A DNA stretch of 64,000 nucleotides from Microbacterium sp. SS28 (GCF_022761035.1 NZ_JAKWJP010000002.1:372001-436000), one strand, 5' to 3'; counted from the first letter of the stretch, positions 43,212 to 51,967 are shown. Notes: generated by a model from the letters alone, not told the origin. A program made the numbers and translations.

Positions 43212-44552
43212 ATGTCTCTTCGGCGCATACCCGGTCGTTCGCAGTCGTATCACCTCATCAGCTACGACCGGAAGGGTCGCGAGCAGCGCGACGAGGACGG
43301 CGGAGTCGCGAGCGAAGCGGCGCTCGCCGCGATCGCCGCTCCGGGAGTGACCGACGTCTTCGTGCTGAGCCACGGGTGGCAAGGCGACCATGCCGACGCC
43401 ATCTCGCAGTACGACCACTGGATCGGCGCGGCCGATCCCGATGCAGACGCCGACGGCGTCAGTCCCGTCGTCATCGGTCTGCACTGGCCGAGCAAGGCCT
43501 GGAGCGATCGGGAGCTGAAGGATGCTCCATCCGGCCTGCTCGGAGACGAGCCGACCGGCGACGGCGTCACGGTCGACGAGGCCGTCGAGGAGTTCGCGGC
43601 GCAGCTCGGAGACGACCCCGCGACGAGGGAGGCTCTGCGGGAGGTGCTCGCGTATGCGGCATCCGTCCCCGTCGACCAGGAGGCCTCCGACGCGGATGAG
43701 CTGCCTGCGGGGGTTGCCGAGGCCTACCGCACACTCGTCGCCCGGCTCGGCGCGTCGGCAGACGACGGGGGCCTGCTCGGCGGCGGCTGGGATCCCGATG
43801 CCGTGTTCGCCGAGTCGCTCACGACGGAGGCGGATGACGGATTGCTCGGCGACGGATGGTTCAGCCGGCTGCGGGAGGCCGTGCTCACTCCCCTGCGCCA
43901 GCTGACGTTCTGGAACAGCAAGAACCACGCACGCGAGTTCGGCGAGGGCGCTGCCGCGGATCTCGTCCGCAAGATCATTCGGACGGCGGACGTGCGCGTT
44001 CACCTCATGGGCCACAGCTTCGGCACGATCGTCGTCTCGAGTGCCGTGCGGGGCGCGAACGGAAGCCCGAAGCCTCCGGCGAGACCCGTCTCGTCGCTCT
44101 TCCTCGTGCAAGGGGCAGTATCGCTGTGGGCGTTCGCCGAGGAGGTGCCCGAGAAGTTCGGCGGCGGCCGTGGCTACCTCGCCGACGTCGTGCGACCGGA
44201 GTTCGTGTCGGGGCCGATCGTCGTCACACGCTCCAAGTGGGACTACGCCGTCGGCAAGTTCTATCCCCTCGCGGTGCGCCTCGCGGGCCAGTATCTGCTG
44301 GGCGACGACGAGGCGCCGAAGTACGGCGGCATCGGATCGTTCGGAGCACACGGCGTCGCGGGATCGGTCGAGCTTCCTGCGCTGGCTGCCGGCGCGCGGC
44401 AGGACCCCGGGCTCGAGGCCGGGACCCTGTACAACATCGACGCGAGCAAGGTCATCGCGAAGCTCGACGGCGCCTCGGGCGCGCACAGCGACATCGGGCA
44501 CGCCGAGCTCTCGTGGCTCGCGTGGAACGCGGCGCGCGCGTCGGCTCGCTGA
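43212..44552 (+). CDS. Alpha/beta hydrolase, likely partner of the CHAT peptidase
   Basis: 446 residues from ATG 43212, with a GGAG site. The nucleophile elbow is MGHSFGTIV (Ser269), the oxyanion region is VFVLSHGWQGDH (residues 49-60), and His425 or His430 near the C terminus may complete the triad. The segment 100-245 is an insertion over the core fold. It contains SGLLGDE (107-113), ADDGGLLGGG (183-192) and ADDGLLGDG (207-215), close to the motif in the CHAT protein. No signal peptide. Family membership is clear; esterase, lipase or other activity is not. A lid-like insertion with cleavable sites would allow activation by the protease, which is a hypothesis. Confidence 0.82.
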   Translation: MSLRRIPGRSQSYHLISYDRKGREQRDEDGGVASEAALAAIAAPGVTDVFVLSHGWQGDHADAISQYDHWIGAADPDADADGVSPVVIGLHWPSKAWSDRELKDAPSGLLGDEPTGDGVTVDEAVEEFAAQLGDDPATREALREVLAYAASVPVDQEASDADELPAGVAEAYRTLVARLGASADDGGLLGGGWDPDAVFAESLTTEADDGLLGDGWFSRLREAVLTPLRQLTFWNSKNHAREFGEGAAADLVRKIIRTADVRVHLMGHSFGTIVVSSAVRGANGSPKPPARPVSSLFLVQGAVSLWAFAEEVPEKFGGGRGYLADVVRPEFVSGPIVVTRSKWDYAVGKFYPLAVRLAGQYLLGDDEAPKYGGIGSFGAHGVAGSVELPALAAGARQDPGLEAGTLYNIDASKVIAKLDGASGAHSDIGHAELSWLAWNAARASAR

Positions 44553-44960
44553 CCCTCCCTATCGAGCCTCGAACGGAGCGAGACGAAGCGCGAATGTGGC
44601 AGAGAAACCAATCCTCACCAGGCTAAAACCAGGCTCCAATGTCGGAACCCCAGGGCAGAATGGGGGCTATGAAGCACTCGATCGCCGCCCTCCGCGACAC
44701 GGTCGAGCAGCTTCGCGGGCTTGCCGCGGAGGCGGTCGGGGGTGGTGCGATGCGGGGCGCGTCCGACACCGACCTGGCGGACGCGACGGTGCTGATCGGG
44801 GAGCTCGGGGGACCTCATCGGCCGGCGGACATGAACAGATGACCGGGCTGCTGGGACTGTCCCGATGCAGATCCACGACGTCACCCGCGAACGCCTCACA
44901 GCCGACGCGTCTGCTGAAGTCTGAAGCCCCACGGGCGCGCCGCCTGGAAGACTGGCGAGC
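44553..44960. other. Intergenic region with a gene remnant
   Basis: 408 bases between the hydrolase and the deaminase/ASCH gene. They contain the short DUF222-like piece at 44669-44842; otherwise I find no gene, repeat or clear promoter. There is no terminator-like hairpin after the hydrolase stop. Confidence 0.5.
44669..44842 (+). pseudogene. N-terminal remnant of a DUF222 (13E12-type) HNH-endonuclease-like gene
   Basis: 57 codons start MKHSIAALRDTVEQLRGLAAE and include ASDTDLADATVLIGELGG, which resembles the N-terminal helices of DUF222/13E12 proteins, usually 400-500 residues with a C-terminal HNH domain. The frame ends at 44842 and nothing of the rest is present. It may also be a small unrelated orphan. 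Confidence 0.35.
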
Positions 44961-45665
44961 ATGGAACCACTCCCCTCGGAGCTGCGCGTGATCGAAGAGG
45001 CGGAGGCGCTCGCACGAACGCTCGGCGACGATCCGAACCATACAGTCGCGGCCGTCGCGTTGGACGCGTGGGGGCGGCTGCACCACGCCGTCAACGTCTT
45101 CCACTTCACCGGCGGTCCGTGTGCAGAACTCGTCGCACTCGGCGCTGCGGCAACGGCCGGGGCCGGGCCGCTCGTTGCCATCGCCGCCGCCGGTGACCGC
45201 GGACGGGGGCTGATCCCGCCCTGCGGCCGATGTCGACAGGTGATGCTCGACCATCACCCGGACTTTCTTGTGGCGGTTCCCACGGAGGACGGCCCGCGCA
45301 TGCGACCGATCACGAAGCTCCTGCCGGATGCCTACGTCTTTCCGGATGCCGATGCAGTTCGCCTTTTCCGGCTGAACAAGCGGTACCGCCACTCGGTCGA
45401 GAACGGAACCAAGACGTCATCGGTGCGGTGGGACGAGTCGTGGTCGACGGGCCGCGTCGTCATCTACTTCGAGGACGACGGCGGCGCTCCTCTGCCTGCG
45501 GAGATCACGGGCGTCCATCGATATCGACTCGATGAGCTCACCCCGGATCGGCTGCGAATCCGCGCGGACACGTCCGTCGACGAATACATCGCGGGCCTGC
45601 GCCGGCACTATCCCGCGATGCCGGAGGCCGCCTGGGTGGATGTCGTCGACTTCTCGATCGACTGA
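44961..45665 (+). CDS. Cytidine-deaminase-like domain fused to an ASCH domain
   Basis: 234 residues. Residues 1-110 hold the zinc deaminase signature: CAE (Cys54, Glu56) and PPCGRC (Cys88, Cys91), close to cytidine and blasticidin-S deaminases. Residues 133-234 look like an ASCH domain: RHSVENGTKTSSVRWDES carries the lysine-threonine pattern used by E. coli YqfB, an ASCH enzyme that removes acetyl from N4-acetylcytidine. I infer a two-step nucleoside salvage, ac4C to cytidine to uridine, or a deaminase with an ASCH RNA-binding module. It stands alone after the CHAT island. Confidence 0.75.
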   Translation: MEPLPSELRVIEEAEALARTLGDDPNHTVAAVALDAWGRLHHAVNVFHFTGGPCAELVALGAAATAGAGPLVAIAAAGDRGRGLIPPCGRCRQVMLDHHPDFLVAVPTEDGPRMRPITKLLPDAYVFPDADAVRLFRLNKRYRHSVENGTKTSSVRWDESWSTGRVVIYFEDDGGAPLPAEITGVHRYRLDELTPDRLRIRADTSVDEYIAGLRRHYPAMPEAAWVDVVDFSID

Positions 45666-45735
45666 CCTGCCGGGGCGAAACGCGCCGACGTGCGGTCGGA
45701 TCGCAAGGTGCTTCAGCGGCACCCTCGACCGCGGG

Positions 45736-46668
45736 TCAGAACCCGAGGCGGCCGAGCTGCTTCGGGTCGCGCTGCCATTCCTTCGCGACGCGGACGTGGA
45801 GCTTGAGGAACACCTTCGTGCCGACGAGCGGCTCGATCTGCGCGCGGGCGCGGGTGCCGACATCCCGAAGCCTCGAACCCTTGTGGCCGATGATGATGGC
45901 CTTCTGGCTGTCGCGCTCGACGACGATGTTCGCGTGGATGTCGGTCATGGAGCCGGTCTCGCGCTCGGCGATGTCTTCGATCGTGACGGCGATCGAGTGC
46001 GGGAGCTCGTCGCGCACGCCGTCGAGGGCGGCCTCACGGATGATCTCGGCGATGCGGTCCTCGGTCGACTCGTCGGTGACGACGCCGTCCGGGTACAGCT
46101 GAGGCCCCTTCGGCATGAGGGCGAGCAGCTCGTCCGTGAGCACGTCGAGCTGCTCGCGCGTGAGCGCCGAGAGCGGGATGACGGCGGCCCAGTCCTCGCG
46201 CAGGCTGTCGACCTCGAGCAGGCGCTCGGTGATCTGCTCGCGGGACGCGGCATCCGTCTTCGTGACGATCGCGACCTTCTTCGCGCGACCGTAGCCCGAC
46301 AGCGACTCGGCGATGCGGCGGTCTCCCGGTCCGACCTTCTCGGTCGCAGGCACGCAGAAGCCGATGACGTCGACGTCGCCGAGCACCTGCTCGACGAGAT
46401 GGTTCAGTCGCTCTCCGAGCAGCGTCCGGGGCTTGTGCAGACCCGGCGTGTCGACGATCACGAGCTGCCCTGCGGGGCGGTTCAGGATGCCGCGGATCGC
46501 GCGACGCGTCGTCTGCGGCTTGTCGCTCGTGATGGCCACCTTTTCGCCGACGAGGGCGTTGGTGAGGGTCGACTTGCCGACGTTCGGCCGCCCGACGAAT
46601 GTCACGAAGCCCGATCGCCCCTGAGCGACCTCCGCCGCCTCGGGGGCGGAACTCGATTCCTCAGCCAT
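45736..46668 (-). CDS. era: GTPase Era
   Basis: 310 residues. Era binds the 3' end of 16S rRNA and helps assemble the small ribosomal subunit. GTPase motifs are FVGRPNVGKSTL, VIVDTPGLHKP and VTKTDA. The KH domain near residue 230 has IIGHKGSRLRDVGTRARAQIE, with EPLVGTKVFLKLHVRV at the end. Final gene of the minus-strand cluster; it overlaps the hemolysin C-like gene by eight bases. Confidence 0.96.
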   Translation of the reverse strand: MAEESSSAPEAAEVAQGRSGFVTFVGRPNVGKSTLTNALVGEKVAITSDKPQTTRRAIRGILNRPAGQLVIVDTPGLHKPRTLLGERLNHLVEQVLGDVDVIGFCVPATEKVGPGDRRIAESLSGYGRAKKVAIVTKTDAASREQITERLLEVDSLREDWAAVIPLSALTREQLDVLTDELLALMPKGPQLYPDGVVTDESTEDRIAEIIREAALDGVRDELPHSIAVTIEDIAERETGSMTDIHANIVVERDSQKAIIIGHKGSRLRDVGTRARAQIEPLVGTKVFLKLHVRVAKEWQRDPKQLGRLGF

Positions 46669-48070
46669 TTCGCTCCTTCTTCGACTTGGTCTTCTGCCCC
46701 GCGGCCGGCGTCTCGCCGGTCACCGGCACGATCACGATGGGCTCGGTCCGCGGGCGGGCATGGCGCACTTCGCCCGTGCGCGGGCGCGAGCCGAAGGCGT
46801 CCTCGGCCGCTTCGAGCGACTCGGCGCGCTCGACGAAGATCGTCGCGAGCCCGCGCCCGCGGCCGCGCGAGGCGCCTCCGGTCATGACGAGACCACCGAA
46901 CTCCGCCATGGCACCCGGCTGCGGAATGCGCCCGAGCGCCTTGCCCAGCAGACCGCCGATCGAGTCGACGTCCTCATCGTCCAGTTCGAGTCCGAAGAGG
47001 TCGCCGACCTCATCGAGGCCGAGGCGCGCGCTGACCTTGTAGCGGCCGGGCTCGAGCTCGACGGCGTCCTCGACGCGGGGGTCGTACTCGTCGGCGATCT
47101 CGCCCACGAGCTCCTCGATGAGGTCCTCGAGAGTGACGAGCCCCGCGACCCCGCCGTACTCGTCCACGACGAGGCACACGTGCACGGCGTCGCGCTTCAT
47201 CTGCTGCAGGAGCGACTCGGCCTTCATCGACTCGGGGACGAAGACGGCCCGTCGGGCGATGCGCGAGACCGGCGCGTCGCGCCATCCCCTCTCGTCGCGG
47301 AAGCCGAACTGCACGAGATCCTTGAGGTACAGCATCCCGACGACGTCATCCGCGTCGTCGTCGACGATCGGCACGCGCGAGACGCCCTTGTCGAGGAACA
47401 CTCCCATCGCCTCGCGGGTCGAGGCAGCGGCATCCACCGTCACCATGTCGATGCGCGGAACCATGACCTCGCGCACGATCGTGTCGGTGAACTCGAAGAC
47501 GGAGTGGATGAGGTCGCGGTCGTCCGCCTCGATGAGGTCCTGCGACGCGGCTTCGTCGACCATGTCGAGCAGCTGCTCCTCGGACGCGAACGACGCGCCG
47601 CGCGCGACGCCCGGGGTCACGCGGTTGCCGAGCGCGACGAGCCCGTGCGCGAGGGGGCCCAGGATGATCCGCACACCGCGGACGACGGGCGCGGCAGCGA
47701 CGAGGAGCCGCTTGGCGTGCTGGCGGCCCCACGTGCGCGGGCTCGCCCCGACGAGGACGAACGAGATGCCCGTCATGATGACGGCGGACGCGAGCATCGC
47801 CCACCAGATGCTGTCGAACAGGAGCATGAGCGAGACGGTGACGAGCACGGCGGCCGTCGTCTCGGCCAGGATGCGCATGAACACGACGGCGTTCGAGTGC
47901 ACTTCGGGATCGTCGGCGATGCGGCGCAGCGAGTCGGCGCTGCGCCCGCCCATCGCGAGTTCGGCGAGTCCCTGTCTCGACGTCACGCCGAGGGCTGCGT
48001 CGAGGGCGGCCATGAGACCGCCGAACGCGACGAGCAGCACCGCCGCGAGCAGCAGGAGGAACGGCGTCAT
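46661..48070 (-). CDS. HlyC/CorC-type membrane protein with CBS domains
   Basis: 469 residues from ATG 48070, which overlaps the ybeY stop (ATGA). The N-terminal DUF21/CNNM domain has three or four helices (FLLLLAAVLLVAFGGLMAALD, FVLVGAS), followed by two CBS domains (for example MVPRIDMVTVDAAAS, GMLYLKDLVQFG, CLVVDEYGGVAGLVTLEDLIEELVGEIADE), then a CorC/HlyC C-terminal domain. Such proteins transport or sense divalent cations, notably Mg2+. The order phoH-ybeY-corC-era is highly conserved. Confidence 0.93.
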   Translation of the reverse strand: MTPFLLLLAAVLLVAFGGLMAALDAALGVTSRQGLAELAMGGRSADSLRRIADDPEVHSNAVVFMRILAETTAAVLVTVSLMLLFDSIWWAMLASAVIMTGISFVLVGASPRTWGRQHAKRLLVAAAPVVRGVRIILGPLAHGLVALGNRVTPGVARGASFASEEQLLDMVDEAASQDLIEADDRDLIHSVFEFTDTIVREVMVPRIDMVTVDAAASTREAMGVFLDKGVSRVPIVDDDADDVVGMLYLKDLVQFGFRDERGWRDAPVSRIARRAVFVPESMKAESLLQQMKRDAVHVCLVVDEYGGVAGLVTLEDLIEELVGEIADEYDPRVEDAVELEPGRYKVSARLGLDEVGDLFGLELDDEDVDSIGGLLGKALGRIPQPGAMAEFGGLVMTGGASRGRGRGLATIFVERAESLEAAEDAFGSRPRTGEVRHARPRTEPIVIVPVTGETPAAGQKTKSKKERNG

Positions 48071-48537
48071 GCGCGGCTTCGTCGACGTTCGGAATGCTGG
48101 AACCCGACGATCAGCTCCTTCTGCAGTCCGAACATCTCGCGCTCCTCCTCGGGCTCTGCGTGGTCGAAGCCCAGCAGGTGCAGGAGCCCGTGCGTCGTCA
48201 GGAGGATGAGCTCGTCCATCGTCGAGTGCTTGGCCGCGACGGCCTGCGTCTCGGCGACCTGCGGGCACAGCACGATGTCACCGAGGAGGCCCGCGGGCGT
48301 CGGCATGTCATCGGTGCCGGGGCGCAGCTCGTCCATCGGGAAGCTCAGGACGTCGGTGGGGCCGGGCTCGTCCATCCACTGCACGTGCAGGGCCTCCATG
48401 GCCCCCTCGTCGACGAGCACGATCGCGACGTCGGCGTCGGCGCTCACGTGGAGCTCGGCGAGGTTGTACTCGGTGAGGCGCAGCAGCACCGTCTCGTCGA
48501 TCGGGATGGCGGACTCGTTGTTGATCTCGATCGTCAT
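48067..48537 (-). CDS. ybeY: rRNA maturation endoribonuclease YbeY
   Basis: 156 residues. A zinc-dependent RNase that helps process the 16S rRNA 3' end and in ribosome quality control. The metal-binding motif is HGLLHLLGFDHAEPEEE. The core also has MDEPGPTDVLSFPMDE. It overlaps the stop of phoH (ATGA) and the start of the CorC-like gene, so expression is coupled across all three. Confidence 0.96.
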   Translation of the reverse strand: MTIEINNESAIPIDETVLLRLTEYNLAELHVSADADVAIVLVDEGAMEALHVQWMDEPGPTDVLSFPMDELRPGTDDMPTPAGLLGDIVLCPQVAETQAVAAKHSTMDELILLTTHGLLHLLGFDHAEPEEEREMFGLQKELIVGFQHSERRRSRA

Positions 48538-49616
48538 GAGCGGCCTCGCTTGGGAAGGTGGTCACGGGGTCCCGACGAGCGCGGGGCCGCCGAGCGGCGC
48601 TCGGCCCGGTTGGCGAACTCGGAAGCCTCGTCGCGCTCCCGGCGGGCGGCGAGGCGACGCTCGTCGTACTCGGTGTACGCGTCGACGATGCGGCCCACGA
48701 GCGAGTGGCGCACGACGTCGTCGCTCGTGAGGTACGAGAAGTGGATGTCGTCGATCCTGTCCAGCACCCGGGTCACGAGCCGCAGCCCCGACGCGCCCTG
48801 CGGCAGGTCGATCTGCGTGATGTCGCCCGTCACGACCATGCGCGTACCGAAGCCGAGTCGCGTGAGGAACATCTTCATCTGCTCGGGCGTCGTGTTCTGG
48901 GCCTCGTCGAGCACGACGAAGGAGTCGTTGAGCGTGCGCCCGCGCATGTAGGCGAGCGGCGCGACCTCGATCGTGCCCGAGGCCATCAGCTTGGGCACGA
49001 GCTCGGGGTCCAGCATCTCGTTGAGCGCGTCGTACAGCGGACGCAGGTAGGGGTCGATCTTGTCGTTCAGCGTGCCCGGCAGGAATCCGAGCCGCTCCCC
49101 CGCCTCGACCGCCGGTCGCGTCAGGATGATGCGGCTGACCTCTTTGCGCTGCAGCGCCTGCACGGCCTTGGCCATCGCGAGGTACGTCTTTCCGGTGCCC
49201 GCGGGACCGATCCCGAAGACGATCGTGTGCTCCTCGATCGCGTCGACGTACGCCTTCTGGCCGAGGGTCTTGGGACGGATCACCTTGCCCCGCGACGACA
49301 GGATCGCCTCGCCGAGCACTTCGGACGGGCGCGGGCCGCCTTCGGCCTGCAGGATGCGGTTGGACGACGCGACATCGACGGGCGCGAGGTCGTGCCCCGC
49401 CTTCGTCATGGCGAGCAGCTCGTCGACGAGCGACCGCGCGGCGGCGACGGCAGCCGCCTCGCCGGTCAGCGTGATCTCGTTGCCGCGGACGTGGACATCG
49501 ACGCCGGGATGCTCCTTCTCGACGACGCGCAGGAGCCTGTCCTGCGGTCCCAGGAGCTGCACCATCGCGACGCCGTCGGCGTAGACGCGGTCGACCGTGG
49601 GCGTATCGTCAGGCAC
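48534..49616 (-). CDS. phoH: PhoH-family ATPase
   Basis: 360 residues from GTG 49616, overlapping the HIT gene by eight bases; the longer frame upstream is inside HIT. Walker A is FGIGPAGTGKTYLA, Walker B FVVLDEAQNTTPEQ, and the third motif VVTGDITQIDLP. A cytoplasmic ATPase conserved beside ybeY, believed to act in RNA metabolism with YbeY; the exact substrate is not settled. The N-terminal 90 residues form a KH-like domain (VQLLGPQDRLLRVVE...). The C-terminal tail is basic and probably unstructured. Confidence 0.93.
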   Translation of the reverse strand: MPDDTPTVDRVYADGVAMVQLLGPQDRLLRVVEKEHPGVDVHVRGNEITLTGEAAAVAAARSLVDELLAMTKAGHDLAPVDVASSNRILQAEGGPRPSEVLGEAILSSRGKVIRPKTLGQKAYVDAIEEHTIVFGIGPAGTGKTYLAMAKAVQALQRKEVSRIILTRPAVEAGERLGFLPGTLNDKIDPYLRPLYDALNEMLDPELVPKLMASGTIEVAPLAYMRGRTLNDSFVVLDEAQNTTPEQMKMFLTRLGFGTRMVVTGDITQIDLPQGASGLRLVTRVLDRIDDIHFSYLTSDDVVRHSLVGRIVDAYTEYDERRLAARRERDEASEFANRAERRSAAPRSSGPRDHLPKRGRS

Positions 49617-49956
49617 CGAGAGTCTTCTCCTCGAGTCCGCCGGCGAGGACGTGGGCGTGTACATGGAACACGGTCTGGCCGGCGTGAGGGCCCGTGTTGA
49701 AGATGAGACGGAAGTCGCCGTCGGCGTGCTCGGCCGCGAGCGTGTTGGCGAGGCCGATGAGCTCGCCGAGCAGGTCGGGGTCGCCCGCCGCGAGCTCGAC
49801 GACGTTGCGGTATTCCTCGGTCTTGGGGATGACGAGGAGGTGCACGGGCGCCTGTGGATGGATGTCGCGGATCGCGAAGGCGTTCTCGGTCTCCGCGATG
49901 ATCTCGGACGGGATCTCACCCGCGTAGATACGCGTGAAGATCGAGGTTTCGCTCAT
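49609..49956 (-). CDS. HIT-family protein (HINT-like purine nucleoside phosphoramidase)
   Basis: 115 residues. The histidine triad is TVFHVHAHVLAG, preceded by AGQ; the N terminus SIFTRIYAGEIPSEIIAETE is typical. HINT enzymes hydrolyse AMP-lysine and AMP-NH2-type compounds. It is one of the conserved genes between rsmE and phoH in actinobacteria. Start ATG 49956, with a 23-base gap after rsmE. Confidence 0.93.
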   Translation of the reverse strand: MSETSIFTRIYAGEIPSEIIAETENAFAIRDIHPQAPVHLLVIPKTEEYRNVVELAAGDPDLLGELIGLANTLAAEHADGDFRLIFNTGPHAGQTVFHVHAHVLAGGLEEKTLGA

Positions 49957-49979
49957 TCCGCCAGTCTACCGGCGGGGCC

Positions 49980-50801
49980 TCACCAGCGGCCGAGGCCCGC
50001 GCTCGCGACCGCGATCGCCGCGGGTCCCGCCGTCGAGGTGCGCAGTACCGTCTCGCCGAGGCGCACGCGCGTCGCACCGGCCTGCGCGAAGCGCTCGAGC
50101 TCGTCGGGCGCGATGCCGCCCTCGGGACCGACGATCAGCACGAGATCGCGGTCGTCCGATACCTCGAAGTCGAGCCCTGTCAGACGGTCGTCCGCGGTCG
50201 GCTCGAGGACGAGCAGACGCGCCTCGCCGGCGCGGCGGATCAGGTCGGCGGTCGAGACGAGCGCAGACACCGTCGGCAGCCACGCGCGGTGGGCCTGCTT
50301 TCCGGCCTCGCGCGCGATCGTCTCCCAGCGCGCCCGGCCCTTCTCGGCCTTCGCGTCCCAGCGCGAGACGCTGCGGGACGCCTGCCACGGCACGATCTCG
50401 TCGACGCCGAGCTCGGTCGCCGCCTGCACGGCGAGCTCGTCGCGGTCGCCCTTCGCGAGCGCCTGCACGAGCACGAGCCGGGGAGAGGCGGGCGGGATGT
50501 CGGTGCGCCGCGTGATGCGCACGACGACCTCCTTCGGCTGCACGTGCTCCACGATCCCGTCGAGCCACACGCCCTGGCCGTCGCCGACGGTCACCTCCTC
50601 GTCGATGCGCACGCGCCGGACGACGGCGGCGTGGTGCGCCTCCGCCCCCCGCAGCACGAGACGGTCGCCGGCGCGCGCGTCGGCCGGGGTCGACACGAGC
50701 GCCGCGGCGGCCTGCTCGTGGAGCGAGCCGTCAGGACGCGACACGGTCGCGGAGTCGACGACGGCGCCCGCGGCCCCATCGAGCAGGAAGTGCAGCGGCA
50801 T
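49980..50801 (-). CDS. rsmE: 16S rRNA m3U1498 methyltransferase
   Basis: 273 residues. It methylates U1498 of 16S rRNA. The SPOUT knot is IVGPEGGIAPDELERF and RLGETVLRTSTAGPAAIA, which binds AdoMet. The N-terminal 70 residues, with RAGDRLVLRGAEAHHAAVVRRVR, form the PUA-like RNA domain. It starts 3 bases after the dnaJ stop, so they are cotranscribed. An actinobacterial N-terminal extension is present. Confidence 0.95.
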   Translation of the reverse strand: MPLHFLLDGAAGAVVDSATVSRPDGSLHEQAAAALVSTPADARAGDRLVLRGAEAHHAAVVRRVRIDEEVTVGDGQGVWLDGIVEHVQPKEVVVRITRRTDIPPASPRLVLVQALAKGDRDELAVQAATELGVDEIVPWQASRSVSRWDAKAEKGRARWETIAREAGKQAHRAWLPTVSALVSTADLIRRAGEARLLVLEPTADDRLTGLDFEVSDDRDLVLIVGPEGGIAPDELERFAQAGATRVRLGETVLRTSTAGPAAIAVASAGLGRW

Positions 50802-50804
50802 CCG

Positions 50805-51920
50805 TCAGCCCCGGAATCGGTCGCGCAGCTTCGCGAACAGACCCTGGTGGAACTCGGAGAGGCGGGGCGCGGGGGCCTTCGTCCTGCGCGCGAACTCCTC
50901 GATGAGCTGCCGCTCCTTGTGGTCGAGGCGCGTCGGCGTCACGACGTGCACGCCGACGCGGAGGTCTCCGCGCTGCGTGCCCCGCAGCGGCGTGATGCCG
51001 CGGCCCTTGATCGTGAGGACGTCGCCGGCCTGCACCCCCGCGCGCACCTCGAGGTCGACGGGGCCGTCGAGCGACTCGATCGTCGTGGTCGTGCCGAGGA
51101 TCGCGTCGGGCATCGAGACCTCGAGCGTCGCGAGCAGGTCGTCGCCGTCGCGGCTGAAGACCTCGTGAGGCTGCACGGAGACCTCGATGTAGAGATCGCC
51201 GTTGGGGCCGCCGGCGGGACCGACCTCGCCCGAGCCGGGGAGCTGCAGGCGCAGGCCCGTCTCGACGCCGGCGGGGATGTCGATCGCGACGGTCCGGCGG
51301 GCGCGCACACGACCCTGGCCCTGGCACGTCGCGCAGGGGTACGGGATGGTCGTGCCGTATCCCTGGCAGACGTTGCACGGCTGGCTCGTGACGACGTTGC
51401 CGAGCAGGCTGCGCACTTGGCGCTGCACGTGCCCCGACCCGTGGCAGATCTCGCACGTGACGGGCGAGGTGCCGGGCTGGCAGCACGAGCCCGTGCACGT
51501 CTCGCAGAGCACCGCCGTGTCGACCTCGAGGTCGCGGTGGGCGCCGAAGACGACGTCTTTGAGCTCGAGCGTCACGCGCACGAGCGCATCCTGGCCGCGC
51601 TCGCGACGCGACCGGGGTCGGCCGGCTCGTCCGCCGCCGCCCGCCGCGCCGAAGAATGTCTCGAAGATGTCGCCGAACCCGCTGAAGTTGCCGCCGCCGC
51701 CGCCGAAGGGCGAGTCGCTGCCGCCCATGTCGTAGCGGGCCCGCTGCTCGGTGTCGCTCAGCACGTCGTAGGCGTGCGTCACGAGCTTGAACCGCTCGGA
51801 CGCCTCCTCGCCGGGGTTGACGTCCGGGTGCAGCTCGCGCGCGAGCCGTCGGTACGCCTTCTTGATCTCGTCGAGCGTCGCGTCCCTCGACACACCGAGG
51901 ACCTCGTAATGGTCAGCCAC
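50805..51920 (-). CDS. dnaJ: Chaperone DnaJ (DnaJ2 type)
   Basis: 371 residues. It delivers unfolded proteins to DnaK and stimulates its ATPase. The J domain has [10 protein letters not shown] (His-Pro-Asp). The Gly/Phe-rich stretch [19 protein letters not shown] follows. The zinc domain has four CxxCxG motifs, starting [12 protein letters not shown], where a Cys replaces the glycine usually found as GSGC. It is expressed with hrcA, 47 bases downstream of it, and under CIRCE control through that operon. Confidence 0.95.
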   Translation of the reverse strand: MADHYEVLGVSRDATLDEIKKAYRRLARELHPDVNPGEEASERFKLVTHAYDVLSDTEQRARYDMGGSDSPFGGGGGNFSGFGDIFETFFGAAGGGGRAGRPRSRRERGQDALVRVTLELKDVVFGAHRDLEVDTAVLCETCTGSCCQPGTSPVTCEICHGSGHVQRQVRSLLGNVVTSQPCNVCQGYGTTIPYPCATCQGQGRVRARRTVAIDIPAGVETGLRLQLPGSGEVGPAGGPNGDLYIEVSVQPHEVFSRDGDDLLATLEVSMPDAILGTTTTIESLDGPVDLEVRAGVQAGDVLTIKGRGITPLRGTQRGDLRVGVHVVTPTRLDHKERQLIEEFARRTKAPAPRLSEFHQGLFAKLRDRFRG

Positions 51921-51967
51921 AATCGCCTTCCCTCCCGCGCCGTGCGCGGGACGTGTCTTTCACGCCG

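Noticed and set aside
40997-44501. Long minus-strand open frames opposite the CHAT and hydrolase genes
   Set aside because: Antisense shadows with no ribosome sites or domains.
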